A DNA stretch of 64,000 nucleotides from NCBI GenBank assembly GCA_905480395.1, contig CAJQQE010000019.1:1-64000 (forward strand), given 5' to 3'. Position 1 is the first letter of the stretch; every line of letters starts with the position of its first letter. Under the pieces are notes generated by a model. The model made no database searches and was not told where the DNA came from. It saw nothing but the letters and a program-made list of their open reading frames with translations. The position numbers were made by a program, and so were the translations under genes. This DNA is from an uncultured Phycisphaerales bacterium (lineage in GTDB: Bacteria > Planctomycetota > Phycisphaerae > Phycisphaerales > SM1A02). Of the stretch, positions 9,080-18,566 are shown piece after piece.

Positions 9080-11818
9080 ATGGCTTTACAGAGGGATTCG
9101 AAGACCCGCATGAGTGAAGACTCGATCACCCCCGATTCGAACGACGATTCGAAAAACGATGACCCCTCGAAAGAGATTCCACAAGACGATGTCTCGTCGG
9201 ATTCAGATTCGAGCATCATCGCGCCGACCGCGGCCGCGGTCGGCCGTGTCGTTAACTTGGAGATCGAACGCGAGCTCCATGATTCCTATCTGACGTACGC
9301 CATGAGCACCATCATGGATCGGGCGCTGCCCGATGTCCGTGACGGTCTCAAGCCTTCCCAGCGCCGCATTCTCGTGGCGATGCACGACCTGAATCTTTCG
9401 CCCGGACGAAAGCACATCAAGTGCGCGAAGATCGCCGGCGATACCTCGGGTAACTACCACCCGCACGGCGAATCGGTGATCTATCCGACCCTGGTCAATC
9501 TTGGCCAGAACTGGAAGACCCGCTGTCTCCTCATCAACAAGCAAGGCAACTTCGGATCCATCGAAGGCGACCCCCCCGCCGCGATGCGATACACCGAAGC
9601 CCGTATGACCGCCGCCGCGGTCGCGATGCTTGAGGACATCAAGTTTGAGACCGTTGACCACAAGGCCAACTACGACGAACGGCTCATGGAGCCGACCGTA
9701 CTCCCCGCCAAGTTCCCCTGCCTGTTGATCAACGGGTCGAGTGGTATCGCGGTGGGCATGGCCAGTTCGATGCCCCCGCACAATCCGGGCGAGATTTGCG
9801 ATGCCGTGATCCAGGTGATCGACAACCCAGATCTCACCACCGCCGAACTGCTCCAGATCGTGCCGGGACCTGACTTCCCGACCGGCGGCGTCATCGTGGG
9901 CCGACAGGGAATCGCGCAGGCGTACACCACTGGCCGCGGCCGCATCATGGTCCGCGGTCGCGTACGACAAGAGATTCAAAAGGGCCGCGATGTCCTCATC
10001 ATCGAGGAGATCCCCTATCAGGTAAACCAGAGCAGCCTGATCGAGAAGATTGTTGACGCGGCGAAGTCGGGCAAGATCGCGGAGATCTCCGACGTCCGGA
10101 ATCATTCCGGCCGTGACGCCCGCACCAGAATCTTGGTGGTGCTGAAGAAGGGTGGCAATCCAGATGTGGTTGAGCGTCAGCTCTACCAGCACACGCCGCT
10201 CCAATCGACGTTCTCGATCATCAACATCGCTCTGGTCAACAGCCAGCCAAGGACCCTCGATCTTCGATCCCTGATCGACTACTGGATCGACCATCGCCGC
10301 GAAGTCATCCGACGGCGAACCGAGTTCCTGCTTCGTCAGGCTCGCCAGCAGGCTCACCGCTTGGAAGGTCTCATCTTCGCGGTCTGCGATATCGACGAGG
10401 TCATTCGACTCATCCGAGCAAGTCAGACCCGCGAAGAGGCGATCAACCGACTGATGGAACGTCGCTTCCAGATCCCCGCCGATCATGCCTACGCACCGCT
10501 CATTCCGAAGCGTTTGCTTGACGCGGCCAGCCGCGAGGTCAACGGCGAAGTCGGCGCCCTCCTCACCAAGGTTCAGGCGGAAGCGATCGGTGCCCTTCGG
10601 TTGATCCAGTTGACCGGCCTCGAGATCGAGAAACTCGCCGCCGATCTGCGTGCGATCCACGAAGAGATCGAAGGCTACGAGACGATTCTCGGCAGCGAAA
10701 GCATCATCCGCGACCTGATCCGCGCCGATTGTCTCGAAATTCGCGAGAAGTTCGCGGACCCGCGACGGACGGTGATTGAGGATGGCGAAGCTGAAGGCTT
10801 CGAGATGGAAGAGCTCATCCAAGAGCATCGCGTCGCGGTCACCATCACCCACGGTGGATGGATCAAGCGACTCCCCGTTGCGACCTACCGCCAGCAGGGC
10901 CGCGGTGGGGTCGGCATCAGGGGCGGCGATGCGCGAGAAGGCGACTTCATCGAGCACGTCTTCACCGCGAGCACCCATCACGATCTACTCTGCTTCACGA
11001 ACACCGGCCGCGTCTTCAAGATTCGGGTCTGGCAGATCCCCGAGGCTGGCCGAACCAGCAAGGGCCGTTCGATCGCCAATGTGCTTGATCTCAAGGACGG
11101 CGAATCCGCAAGGTTCTTCCTTCCCATCGCTGACTTCGAAAAGAGCGAGGACTATCTTTTCTTCGCCACCCAGGCGGGCCGGGTCAAGCGAACCTCACTG
11201 AAGGATTTCCGCAACGTCAACCGCAGTGGAATCATCGCGCTCAATCTCAACGAAGGCGATCGACTGGTGGGCGTCGAGCTGACCAGAGGCGACGATCACG
11301 TACTGCTCGCGACCGCCAACGGCATGGCGATTCGTTTCAATGAAAATGACGCCCGGGTCATGGGACGGGCCGCCGCCGGCGTGAAGGGCATCGATCTCGC
11401 CACCAGCGACGAAGTCGTCGGGCTGGTGCGGGCCGAGGATGACACGGATCTACTCACGGTCACCGTCAACGGATACGGCAAACGAACGCCATTGCAAGAG
11501 TACTTGGTGCAGGCTGAGGAGGGGGCACGCCCCCAGAGCCGTGGCGGAAAGGGTCGAATCGACATTAAGACCGCCGGCCGGAATGGCCGCGTGGTCACGG
11601 TCCGACGCGTGACCGACGACGACAGCCTCATGTTCATCTCTTCGGGCGGCATGATGATCCGAACCTCAGCCGCTGAAGTCTCGCGGCTCGGCCGCAATAC
11701 GCAAGGGGTTCGAGTCGTCAAGCTCAAGACCGACGACCGACTGATCGATTGCGCGACGACCCCAGCGGAACCTGATGACGACGTCGAGACCGTAGAAGAA
11801 ACCGACACGACAACCTGA
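9080..11818 (+). CDS. gyrA: DNA gyrase subunit A
   Basis: A 912-residue type IIA topoisomerase breakage-reunion subunit, which cuts and rejoins DNA while GyrB supplies ATP hydrolysis. After a 55-residue acidic Ser/Asp-rich N-terminal extension come the winged-helix region, the catalytic Tyr171 (AAMRYTEAR), the tower and coiled coil, and a six-bladed C-terminal domain. A GyrA box (QSRGGKG) in that domain supports gyrase rather than topoisomerase IV. In the quinolone pocket the position equal to E. coli Ser83 is Ser132, but Asp87 is replaced by Pro136. Start at 9080 is the first ATG; 9110 is an alternative. gyrB is not in the window. STAS, ExbD and TonB-like genes follow on the same strand. Confidence 0.93.
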   Translation: MALQRDSKTRMSEDSITPDSNDDSKNDDPSKEIPQDDVSSDSDSSIIAPTAAAVGRVVNLEIERELHDSYLTYAMSTIMDRALPDVRDGLKPSQRRILVAMHDLNLSPGRKHIKCAKIAGDTSGNYHPHGESVIYPTLVNLGQNWKTRCLLINKQGNFGSIEGDPPAAMRYTEARMTAAAVAMLEDIKFETVDHKANYDERLMEPTVLPAKFPCLLINGSSGIAVGMASSMPPHNPGEICDAVIQVIDNPDLTTAELLQIVPGPDFPTGGVIVGRQGIAQAYTTGRGRIMVRGRVRQEIQKGRDVLIIEEIPYQVNQSSLIEKIVDAAKSGKIAEISDVRNHSGRDARTRILVVLKKGGNPDVVERQLYQHTPLQSTFSIINIALVNSQPRTLDLRSLIDYWIDHRREVIRRRTEFLLRQARQQAHRLEGLIFAVCDIDEVIRLIRASQTREEAINRLMERRFQIPADHAYAPLIPKRLLDAASREVNGEVGALLTKVQAEAIGALRLIQLTGLEIEKLAADLRAIHEEIEGYETILGSESIIRDLIRADCLEIREKFADPRRTVIEDGEAEGFEMEELIQEHRVAVTITHGGWIKRLPVATYRQQGRGGVGIRGGDAREGDFIEHVFTASTHHDLLCFTNTGRVFKIRVWQIPEAGRTSKGRSIANVLDLKDGESARFFLPIADFEKSEDYLFFATQAGRVKRTSLKDFRNVNRSGIIALNLNEGDRLVGVELTRGDDHVLLATANGMAIRFNENDARVMGRAAAGVKGIDLATSDEVVGLVRAEDDTDLLTVTVNGYGKRTPLQEYLVQAEEGARPQSRGGKGRIDIKTAGRNGRVVTVRRVTDDDSLMFISSGGMMIRTSAAEVSRLGRNTQGVRVVKLKTDDRLIDCATTPAEPDDDVETVEETDTTT

Positions 11819-11838
11819 TTTTTCCGGAAGAAGATTCT

Positions 11839-12189
11839 ATGAGCCTCAATGAGTGGTCCGACAAGATCATCCTCGCCGAAACTGGTGAGGAACCATCCTT
11901 CAGCGAAGATATGACATCGCTGATGACCATCGTCGAAGATGCCGAGCAGGGAACTCGCGGCATGCCCGACGTCGTCGTGAATCTGGCGGAAGTCGACTAC
12001 TTGAACTCATCGAACATTGCACAGCTCCTTCGGCTTCGCAAGCGACTCGCCGCCGGTGGCGCCAGACTTCGAGTCTGTTCGGTCCGTGATCAAGTGTGGG
12101 GCGTGCTCTTGGTGACCGGCCTCGACAAGCTCTTCGATTTCCACGACGCCACTGCCACCGCCATCGCGTCACTCCAGCTCGAAGCGTGA
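11839..12189 (+). CDS. STAS domain protein (anti-anti-sigma factor-like)
   Basis: A 116-residue single-domain STAS protein. The core strand-helix VVVNLAEVDYLNSSNIAQLLRL (46-67 region) is the family hallmark. In SpoIIAA-type anti-anti-sigma factors this spot reads DSSG and its Ser is phosphorylated by a partner kinase. Here it is NSSN, so the Ser is kept but the flanking Asp and Gly are not. It could still act in a partner-switching circuit, or simply as a protein-binding module. No kinase or phosphatase partner is adjacent. It follows gyrA by 20 bases, and its stop overlaps the next start (GTGA), so it is coupled to the ExbD gene. Confidence 0.78.
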   Translation: MSLNEWSDKIILAETGEEPSFSEDMTSLMTIVEDAEQGTRGMPDVVVNLAEVDYLNSSNIAQLLRLRKRLAAGGARLRVCSVRDQVWGVLLVTGLDKLFDFHDATATAIASLQLEA

Positions 12190-12692
12190 CCCAGGACGCG
12201 ATCCATAACGTCGCGACCACTTCGGATGGTCCAATCCGTAAGGTCAAACTCCGTCGCAGCGAACCACCCTTTCGAGTCGAACTCACGCCGCTGATCGACG
12301 TGGTGTTCCTCCTGCTCACGTTCTTCATCTACGCCATGGTCCTGATGGATCGAATCGAACTCGTCCCGCTTGAGCTCAAACCGCTTGAAGCCGGGGCCGT
12401 GGTCACCGACGCATCACCGCCGCCAGCCCGAACCCTCAGCCTCGACGGCAGCGGCGGGATGTATCTCGATCGCGAACCCATCACCCTCGAAGCCGTGGTC
12501 CCCACCCTTCAAGCGGCGCTCGAAGACGACCCGGAGACGGTTCTGTACCTCGCGGTCGCTGATGAAGTCGGCCCCACCGATCGCATCCCGGTACTCCTGG
12601 AACTCTGGAATCAGCTTCGGCTGGCCGAGATCCCGATTCGCATGGTTGGCCGTCCCGCCGAGGCCTCGAAGCGCTCTCCGCTCGACTCCTGA
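12186..12692 (+). CDS. ExbD/TolR family protein
   Basis: A 168-residue inner-membrane protein with one N-terminal transmembrane helix and a periplasmic domain. The helix entry LTPLIDVVFLLLTFF carries the Asp that takes part in proton flow in ExbD/TolR. Start is GTG at 12186, overlapping the STAS stop by 4 bases; no ATG exists before the helix. It is followed after 3 bases by a TonB-like gene. The expected partner ExbB/TolQ is not in this cluster; the only one in the window is at 58.4 kb. Confidence 0.85.
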   Translation: MTQDAIHNVATTSDGPIRKVKLRRSEPPFRVELTPLIDVVFLLLTFFIYAMVLMDRIELVPLELKPLEAGAVVTDASPPPARTLSLDGSGGMYLDREPITLEAVVPTLQAALEDDPETVLYLAVADEVGPTDRIPVLLELWNQLRLAEIPIRMVGRPAEASKRSPLDS

Positions 12693-12695
12693 CCG

Positions 12696-13928
12696 ATGAA
12701 CACGGGTCAACGGCAGCATCAACGCCGTCTTGACTACTATTCGAACGTGGATGCATCTTCTCGAGATTCTCTGCCCGTGCCGATCGTCGTCTTGCTGTCG
12801 ATCATTCTGCATGTCCTTGCCGTCGCGATCTTCCTGTGGGCATCGACCGCCAGCGGACAGTCACAGGCGATCACCCACGAAGTCCCGACCGACGAGGAGT
12901 CGGCTGAGGAACCACCAGCCGAACCACTCGGCATCGACAAGAGCGAAGCCGAAACCCTCACGTGGATCGGTTACGAAGAGTACGCAGAACATCTTGCCCG
13001 ACTCTCCGAAGTCGAGCAGGCCGCGATGAGTACCGCCCCAATGGCTGGCGGCGGTGGAAGCCCGGCGGCCAGCAATCCGTCTGCGGCGGTTGCCCGAGCG
13101 GCCGCCCCCGCCATCCCGATGTCCGCCCAACCCGCGGCGGCGGCCCCGGCCATGACGGTGCCGAGTCTGGAAACGGAGTTGCCCGAAATCTTGATTGATG
13201 CCGAGGTTCTCCTCGACGAAAAGATCGAGCCCACGGTCGAACCGGAACCCGTCGACTCAAAGACGACCGAGGAATCCAGCACCTCCGAGACGGAAGCCAC
13301 CCCGGATCCGACGACCACCCCCGATGAACAGACGACTACGAAGGACCAGACGAAGGAAGAACAGACGAAAGATGATGCGGCCGAAAACGTGGAGCCGGAA
13401 TCACCGACCGAAGAGAATCCCACGCCCGATCCGTCACCGGATCCAGCGCCGAAGCCTTCGCCCGAACCGACCCCGGCACCCCAACCATCTCCGGAACCAA
13501 AACCCGAACCTACGGAAACGGAGGGCGAAGGCGATGGCGAAGGCGAGGGGCCGGGCGAGCCCGCCGCGGAACCGGGAAACGATGCGGATAAGGACGCCGA
13601 GGCGACCAGCCTGACCAAGGTGCCGGCCTCCGAATGGAAACAGGGAAAGCCCTTGGCCGCGCAAGGGCTCAACATTCGAACCCGTCGACCGAACATTCCA
13701 CTCGTCTCTTGGCTCAGCTACCAGCCTCAGTTCAATCCGGTCGCTCGGATCGAGTTTGACCGGACCGGAAAGCCCGTCCGAGCAATGCTGATCGTCAAGA
13801 GCGGGGAAGACCGGCTCGATGAAAATTTGACGGACATGCTCTTCCGCTGGCGGGCCAGTGGAACGCGACTAACCCAACTGACCGGCGATGAGACGGTGAC
13901 GATCGAACTGCAACTGCTGCTGAATTGA
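12696..13928 (+). CDS. TonB-like periplasm-spanning protein
   Basis: A 410-residue protein with the TonB/TolA plan. A short cytoplasmic N-terminus leads to one transmembrane helix (about 27-49). A long low-complexity linker follows, rich in Pro, Glu, Thr and Ala with PEP/PSPEP-type runs (about 190-300). The compact C-terminal domain (about 315-410) contains WLSYQPQFNPVARIEFDRTG, similar to the strand-helix core of TonB C-terminal domains. It would link proton-driven ExbBD motion to an outer-membrane receptor or structure. No TonB-dependent receptor is nearby. It is coupled to the ExbD gene 3 bases upstream. The identity of the energised outer-membrane partner is unknown. Confidence 0.7.
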   Translation: MNTGQRQHQRRLDYYSNVDASSRDSLPVPIVVLLSIILHVLAVAIFLWASTASGQSQAITHEVPTDEESAEEPPAEPLGIDKSEAETLTWIGYEEYAEHLARLSEVEQAAMSTAPMAGGGGSPAASNPSAAVARAAAPAIPMSAQPAAAAPAMTVPSLETELPEILIDAEVLLDEKIEPTVEPEPVDSKTTEESSTSETEATPDPTTTPDEQTTTKDQTKEEQTKDDAAENVEPESPTEENPTPDPSPDPAPKPSPEPTPAPQPSPEPKPEPTETEGEGDGEGEGPGEPAAEPGNDADKDAEATSLTKVPASEWKQGKPLAAQGLNIRTRRPNIPLVSWLSYQPQFNPVARIEFDRTGKPVRAMLIVKSGEDRLDENLTDMLFRWRASGTRLTQLTGDETVTIELQLLLN

Positions 13929-13962
13929 ATCCGTTCACTCGATTGATCTCCCCCACGGAATC

Positions 13963-14763
13963 TCAATCTTCAAGCCGCTCTCGCCAGGTCTGCAGCCTCG
14001 GGTGATCGGTCAGATCGAATTCGATTGGCGTCACCGTGACGCAACGATCCATCAGAAACTCGACGTCCGTCTCCGGATGCGTGTGCATGAATGCCATCCC
14101 GCTTCCCGCGGGCCAGTAGTAGGATTGCCCGCCCGGGCTGGTTCGCTTTTCGTAGTCGTCGGCCGCCGCGGCGGTATTCATCGCACAGACCTTGATCGGC
14201 GGCATTGGTGCGTCAGCGGTTTCGGTTCGCGGAACGTTCACATTGATGACCGCATGTGGATCAAGCGGGTGCGCCAAGATCAGGTCGATTGCCTCACGGG
14301 CGATCTCCGCAGCCCGGTCGTAGAAGATTCGAGTGCGATCACCCAAATGCAGGCTCACCGCGATCGAGGGAACACCGAGAAAAGCACTCTCGACCGCTGC
14401 GGCGACGGTACCGGAGTAGATCACGTTGATGCCGACGTTCGCACCGCTGTTCATCCCGGAGATCGTGATGTCAGGACGCGTTCCTTCTCCATGCAACTCG
14501 GCCCAGAGCGAACGCAACGCGACTTTCACGCAATCGGCAGGCCTTCCATCGATGGCGTGGCCGATGGACCCATCGCCCATCGTCGTCGTATGCACCATGA
14601 GCGGTTCGTAAAACGTCACGCCATGGCTGGTCGCCGATTGAACCGTATGGGGGGCGATGGTCGTGATGTCGCCAAGCCCCTCAAGCGCCTTGTGTAACGC
14701 CCTGATCCCGGGGGCCTCGATGCCGTCGTCATTGGTCAGCAGAATTTTCACGTCCGTCTCCAT
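13963..14763 (-). CDS. surE: 5'/3'-nucleotidase SurE
   Basis: A 266-residue metal-dependent phosphatase that dephosphorylates nucleoside 5'- and 3'-monophosphates, linked to stress and stationary-phase survival. The N-terminal KILLTNDDGIEAPGI holds the two metal-binding Asp residues (12, 13), and ISGMNSGANVG supplies the conserved Asn. HPHAVINVNVP is also typical. Length fits the family. The ATG at 14763 is the only sensible start. It lies 58 bases downstream of the glycosyltransferase gene on the same strand and is convergent with the TonB-like gene. Confidence 0.93.
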   Translation of the reverse strand: METDVKILLTNDDGIEAPGIRALHKALEGLGDITTIAPHTVQSATSHGVTFYEPLMVHTTTMGDGSIGHAIDGRPADCVKVALRSLWAELHGEGTRPDITISGMNSGANVGINVIYSGTVAAAVESAFLGVPSIAVSLHLGDRTRIFYDRAAEIAREAIDLILAHPLDPHAVINVNVPRTETADAPMPPIKVCAMNTAAAADDYEKRTSPGGQSYYWPAGSGMAFMHTHPETDVEFLMDRCVTVTPIEFDLTDHPRLQTWRERLED

Positions 14764-14821
14764 TCGAATTTGATGGCACCAGTGAACTTTAAAGTCTCGC
14801 GAACCTCAATGAGGGTCTGGC

Positions 14822-16024
14822 CTACGGGCCCGGTTCGATCACATACTCACGCCCACCCCATCGGATGGGACGCCGTTTCGCGAGGTCGATGGCCCCTCGA
14901 CGCAACACCCCCGCGATCAGAAGACAACCAATTGGCCAGCCCAGAATCCCAATCCGCGGCATGCCACCCTGCCCGAAGATGATCGCCAACGTCACACTGG
15001 AGATCGTAACCCCACAGACTCCGCCAGCGATCCCGGCGATCCCCATCATCGAGTGACCTTGTCCGATCGAAACACTGCCCATGACAATGCTCAGGACCGA
15101 CGCGACGGGGCCAAGCCCAGCGCCCGCGACGCGGATCACGTTTCGATTCAACCGCCCAATGTTGCGATGGCAAGATTCGATGAAGATGCGGCGCCAACCC
15201 GAGAGAAGATCATCAAGTGATTCGTACATGCTGGTCTGGATCATGTCTTGGGAGTGGACCACCCGGACCCGCCCACCGATGCGATGAACTGCCTTCGCGA
15301 ATGCAAGATCTTCAAGCAAATCCTCCTTCACCGCCGCATGCCCGCCGAGCCGATCATAGGCACTCCGACGAAACAGCATGAACTGACCGTTGGCAAAGGA
15401 CCGCGGCCTCTCTTCGTGATTGACGCGATCCGGCGGGAACATCCGCAGGAGCGTGATGGCGGCGGGCGGCTGAACGACGGCCTCCCACCAGTGGCCAGAG
15501 GTGAGCCGGGTATAGGCACTGAATAAGTCGACCTTCTGCTCGGCGGCGATGGAAACTGCAGCCCTCACCACGCCTGGATCAAACTGCACATCCGCATCAG
15601 TAAACAACACCCAATCGCCGGCGGCCGCCGCCGCGCCAACCGCGGCGGCATGGCATTTTCCGGCCCATTCTTCAGGGCATGAATCGTTCTCGATGATCCG
15701 AACCCGAGGGTCTCCCTCCGCCGCGACGATCAGCCGATCAAGCGTCTCGTCGGTGCAGCGATCGAGCACCACGATCAACTCGATTTTCATGTCCTCTTGC
15801 GACCGCATCGACCGAACCATACGCTCGATGACCCTCGCCTCGTCGTGGGCGGGAACGATGATGGAGACCATCTCATCGATGATGGGCAGTTGAAGGCCCG
15901 CCTGCAGTTCCGGCGTGTGGCGGGAAAGCCGTACCAAACGCCCAAAGACGAATCCCCAGTAGACCGCGGTGGCCGCGGCGAGTATCGCGAAGACGATGGT
16001 CATGGCGTTGATCACGAAGAGCAT
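14822..16024 (-). CDS. Membrane-bound family 2 glycosyltransferase
   Basis: A 400-residue GT-A glycosyltransferase. An N-terminal helix (1-25) precedes the catalytic domain with VSIIVPAHDEARVI, a LFTDADVQF metal-binding motif, an acceptor-side LLEDLAFAK and a later R-rich RRIF segment. Two or three hydrophobic helices close the protein. The overall plan resembles HpnB/CrtQ-type enzymes that glycosylate hopanoids or carotenoids, but the sugar and acceptor cannot be read off. The ATG at 16024 places the first helix at the N-terminus; the open frame continues upstream into the divergent nnrE gene and was trimmed. Confidence 0.8.
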   Translation of the reverse strand: MLFVINAMTIVFAILAAATAVYWGFVFGRLVRLSRHTPELQAGLQLPIIDEMVSIIVPAHDEARVIERMVRSMRSQEDMKIELIVVLDRCTDETLDRLIVAAEGDPRVRIIENDSCPEEWAGKCHAAAVGAAAAAGDWVLFTDADVQFDPGVVRAAVSIAAEQKVDLFSAYTRLTSGHWWEAVVQPPAAITLLRMFPPDRVNHEERPRSFANGQFMLFRRSAYDRLGGHAAVKEDLLEDLAFAKAVHRIGGRVRVVHSQDMIQTSMYESLDDLLSGWRRIFIESCHRNIGRLNRNVIRVAGAGLGPVASVLSIVMGSVSIGQGHSMMGIAGIAGGVCGVTISSVTLAIIFGQGGMPRIGILGWPIGCLLIAGVLRRGAIDLAKRRPIRWGGREYVIEPGP

Positions 16025-16102
16025 GGGTGATGCATGGTACGAGTCCACGCAGATTGTCGGGGCGGCCGAAGTCTGAGAGGCCGCCTGCCCTACAATTTGC
16101 CA

Positions 16103-16894
16103 ATGACCGGACATCCCGAAGAACCATCCGAAAGCCATTTTGTGCTCGATCGACGTGCGGCCCGCCAGCTCGACGCGGCCGCCATCGAGCGGCTCGGAAT
16201 GCCGGGAATCCTCCTGATGGAGCATGCGGCCATCGGCATCGCCCGGGTCGTCGATCAGATGAGGGTTGAAGCTGGTCTCGACGCGGTCACCATCGTCTGT
16301 GGCACCGGAAACAACGGGGGTGACGGATGGGCCGTCGCCCGCCTCCTCGCGAACCAGAACATCAAGGTGCGAGTGGTCAACACGGGTTCTGCCCGCACGG
16401 GGTCTGATGCCGCCATCAACGAGGGGATCGCCCAAAGAATGGGCGTTCCAATTAGTGATGCCACCTCCCTGATCCAAGAAAAAACCACGCCGCTGATGTC
16501 GAGAAAATCGGCTCCATGGCCGGATCTTGCATCCACGGTGGTGGTCGATGCGATTTTCGGCATCGGATTGGACCGACCCCTCGTTGAAGGAGAAATCCGG
16601 GAGCTCATCGATTTCATCAACCGCCGAGCAGGGATCGTGGTCTCCGTCGACGTCCCCAGCGGCCTCGATGCGGACACTGGACGCCCATTGGGGGCCTGCA
16701 TCCGGGCCGATGTGACCACCACCATGGCCGCCCCAAAGCTCGGCATGTCAAACCCGGACTCGGTCGCGTGGACCGGGAGAATCGAGGTCATCGACATCGG
16801 CACCCCTCCAGATCTGCTGATTGAATTCGGTGTCGCCACACAAAGCCCTCTGATCGAGGATGATGTCCGCGACGCTGGTCCATCCGCGACCTGA
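16103..16894 (+). CDS. nnrE: NAD(P)H-hydrate epimerase (YjeF N-terminal domain)
   Basis: A 263-residue enzyme that interconverts R and S forms of hydrated NAD(P)H so the dehydratase can repair it. The YjeF_N fold is clear: AARQLDAAAIERLGMPGILLME near the start (helix and glycine loop), GTGNNGGDG at 67-75, VDAIFGIGLDRPL, and VVSVDVPSGLDADTG. The fused C-terminal dehydratase (NnrD) found in E. coli YjeF is missing, and no separate nnrD is seen. The ATG at 16103 is chosen because the family starts shortly before the first helix. It ends 43 bases before the LolC-like gene. Confidence 0.88.
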   Translation: MTGHPEEPSESHFVLDRRAARQLDAAAIERLGMPGILLMEHAAIGIARVVDQMRVEAGLDAVTIVCGTGNNGGDGWAVARLLANQNIKVRVVNTGSARTGSDAAINEGIAQRMGVPISDATSLIQEKTTPLMSRKSAPWPDLASTVVVDAIFGIGLDRPLVEGEIRELIDFINRRAGIVVSVDVPSGLDADTGRPLGACIRADVTTTMAAPKLGMSNPDSVAWTGRIEVIDIGTPPDLLIEFGVATQSPLIEDDVRDAGPSAT

Positions 16895-16937
16895 TTCCCC
16901 GCATCCGTACCCCCGTATTCCGCGAGTCCAGACCCTC

Positions 16938-18566
16938 GTGTACCAACCGCTCCTCGCCAATCGATACCTCGGCAGTCGGATCATCCCACTCATTGCAGTG
17001 GCGGCGGTCGCCCTGTGCGTCGGCCTCGTCATCATCGTGGTGAGCGTCATGTCGGGATTCCTCGACATGCTGTTGAACTCCGGTCGGACCCTGATGGGCG
17101 ACGTCATCATTCGATACGCCGACCCGGGTATCCCCCACTACGACTTGTTGATCGAGGAAATCGAATCACGGCCCGAAGCCCTTGCCGCGACGCCGGTCGT
17201 AGAGAGCTTCGGGCTCTTGAAACTTCCCTACGGAAATCGGACCGAAGGCGTCCAAGTTTGGGGAATCGACCCGGCAAGTTTCGATCAAGTCGTCGACTTC
17301 CAAGACAGTCTGGTCTGGAAGGAAGCACCTCCCGAAGTACAAGCCTTCGCCGCAGACATGACCGGCCTAGAGGTTCCGGTCTTCGAGGATCTTCCACGGC
17401 TCGACCCCGGCGCCGATGGTGGTGATCCGGGCGTGATCCTTGGGGTCGAAATCGACTCCGCGGCCAAAGTCCGACGAATGGACGGCTCCTACGAAGTGAA
17501 GGCGCCCGCGTTTTGGATGCCGTTCCGCGATGTCGAGATCACGCTCATCCCGATTTCCACGAGCGGCGCCCTCGAAAAACCGGACAACCGACGATTCGAT
17601 GTGGCCAATGAATTCCAATCCGGCGTCTATCAGATCGATTCTCGTCGGGCGATGATTGGGTTGGACACCGGCCAACGGATGCTCGGCCTCGAAGCAGCCC
17701 CGATCTACGACAACCGCCTGCTCGACGAGACTGGCGAGCTCAAACGAATCGGGACCTATCCCGCCCGAGTTCAGATGATTCTGGTCCGCGCCGCTGATGG
17801 CGTTTCGCCCGAAGGCCTCCGTGATTCGGTCAACCTCGCCTATGCCGCATTCGCCGCGAAGATCAACGACGAAGACACCATGACCATTCGCCCCCCGGAT
17901 CAAGCCTTCGTCGGCATCCGAACTTGGCGAGAACAACTTCGCGATCTGATCGGCCCCGTCGAGAAAGAACGCGAGTTGATGCGAATCCTCTTTTCGATCG
18001 TCTATCTGGTCTGCGCGGGCCTGGTGCTTTCAATCTTCTGGTCGATCGTTCACGAAAAGACCAGAGACATCGGCATCCTGCGGGCCATCGGCGCTTCCCG
18101 ACCGGGCGTGCTGGGCGTCTTTCTCGCGTACGGCCTGGTGATCGGCCTGGTCGGCGCGTTCCTCGGTGCGCTGCTCGGTTGGAGCGTCGTCGTCAACATC
18201 AACGGCATTCACGAGGCGATGGGTGAACCGGCACCAGACTGGACCTGGATGACCGCCTTCGCCCTGGCCGCCGTCATGCTTGCGATCGCGATCCACGCGG
18301 CAATCCGCGGAGGCATGCTCCGCACGCTTCTCTCGATCGTCGGCGGGTTGGTTCTCGCCGGCGTCGGCACGGCGTTGGTACTCCACAGTGGTTTCTTGAT
18401 GTGGGATCCGGCCGTCTACTACTTCAATTCAATTCCCAACCAGGTCGACTGGTCCAGTGCCATTCTCACCATGGCCGGCGCCATCGTGTTCAGCGTCCTT
18501 GGCGCCGCCATTCCCGCCGCCAAGGCCGCCGATACCGACCCCGTCAAAGCCCTTCGATACGAATGA
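16938..18566 (+). CDS. FtsX-like permease, LolC/LolE type
   Basis: A 542-residue ABC transporter membrane subunit. One N-terminal helix (about 14-38) and three C-terminal helices flank a large periplasmic domain, the MacB/LolC layout. The LolCDE family pulls lipoproteins out of the inner membrane for delivery to the outer membrane. The GTG start at 16938 gives MYQPLLANRYLGS, which matches the typical N-terminus of the family. An in-frame ATG at 16860 would add 26 residues and overlap nnrE. A further hydrophobic segment is inserted between the last helices. The stop overlaps the ATPase start (ATGA), so the two form one transporter. Export of another substrate is possible. Confidence 0.82.
   Translation: MYQPLLANRYLGSRIIPLIAVAAVALCVGLVIIVVSVMSGFLDMLLNSGRTLMGDVIIRYADPGIPHYDLLIEEIESRPEALAATPVVESFGLLKLPYGNRTEGVQVWGIDPASFDQVVDFQDSLVWKEAPPEVQAFAADMTGLEVPVFEDLPRLDPGADGGDPGVILGVEIDSAAKVRRMDGSYEVKAPAFWMPFRDVEITLIPISTSGALEKPDNRRFDVANEFQSGVYQIDSRRAMIGLDTGQRMLGLEAAPIYDNRLLDETGELKRIGTYPARVQMILVRAADGVSPEGLRDSVNLAYAAFAAKINDEDTMTIRPPDQAFVGIRTWREQLRDLIGPVEKERELMRILFSIVYLVCAGLVLSIFWSIVHEKTRDIGILRAIGASRPGVLGVFLAYGLVIGLVGAFLGALLGWSVVVNINGIHEAMGEPAPDWTWMTAFALAAVMLAIAIHAAIRGGMLRTLLSIVGGLVLAGVGTALVLHSGFLMWDPAVYYFNSIPNQVDWSSAILTMAGAIVFSVLGAAIPAAKAADTDPVKALRYE

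Noticed and set aside
9061-9117. Mini-ORF of 18 codons before and overlapping gyrA
   Set aside because: It has an adjacent GGAGGG, but the spacing is too short for a normal start, and nothing else supports a leader peptide.
13195-13614. 139-codon Arg/Pro-rich frame
   Set aside because: It is the +1 frame shadow of the Pro/Glu-rich linker of the TonB-like gene.
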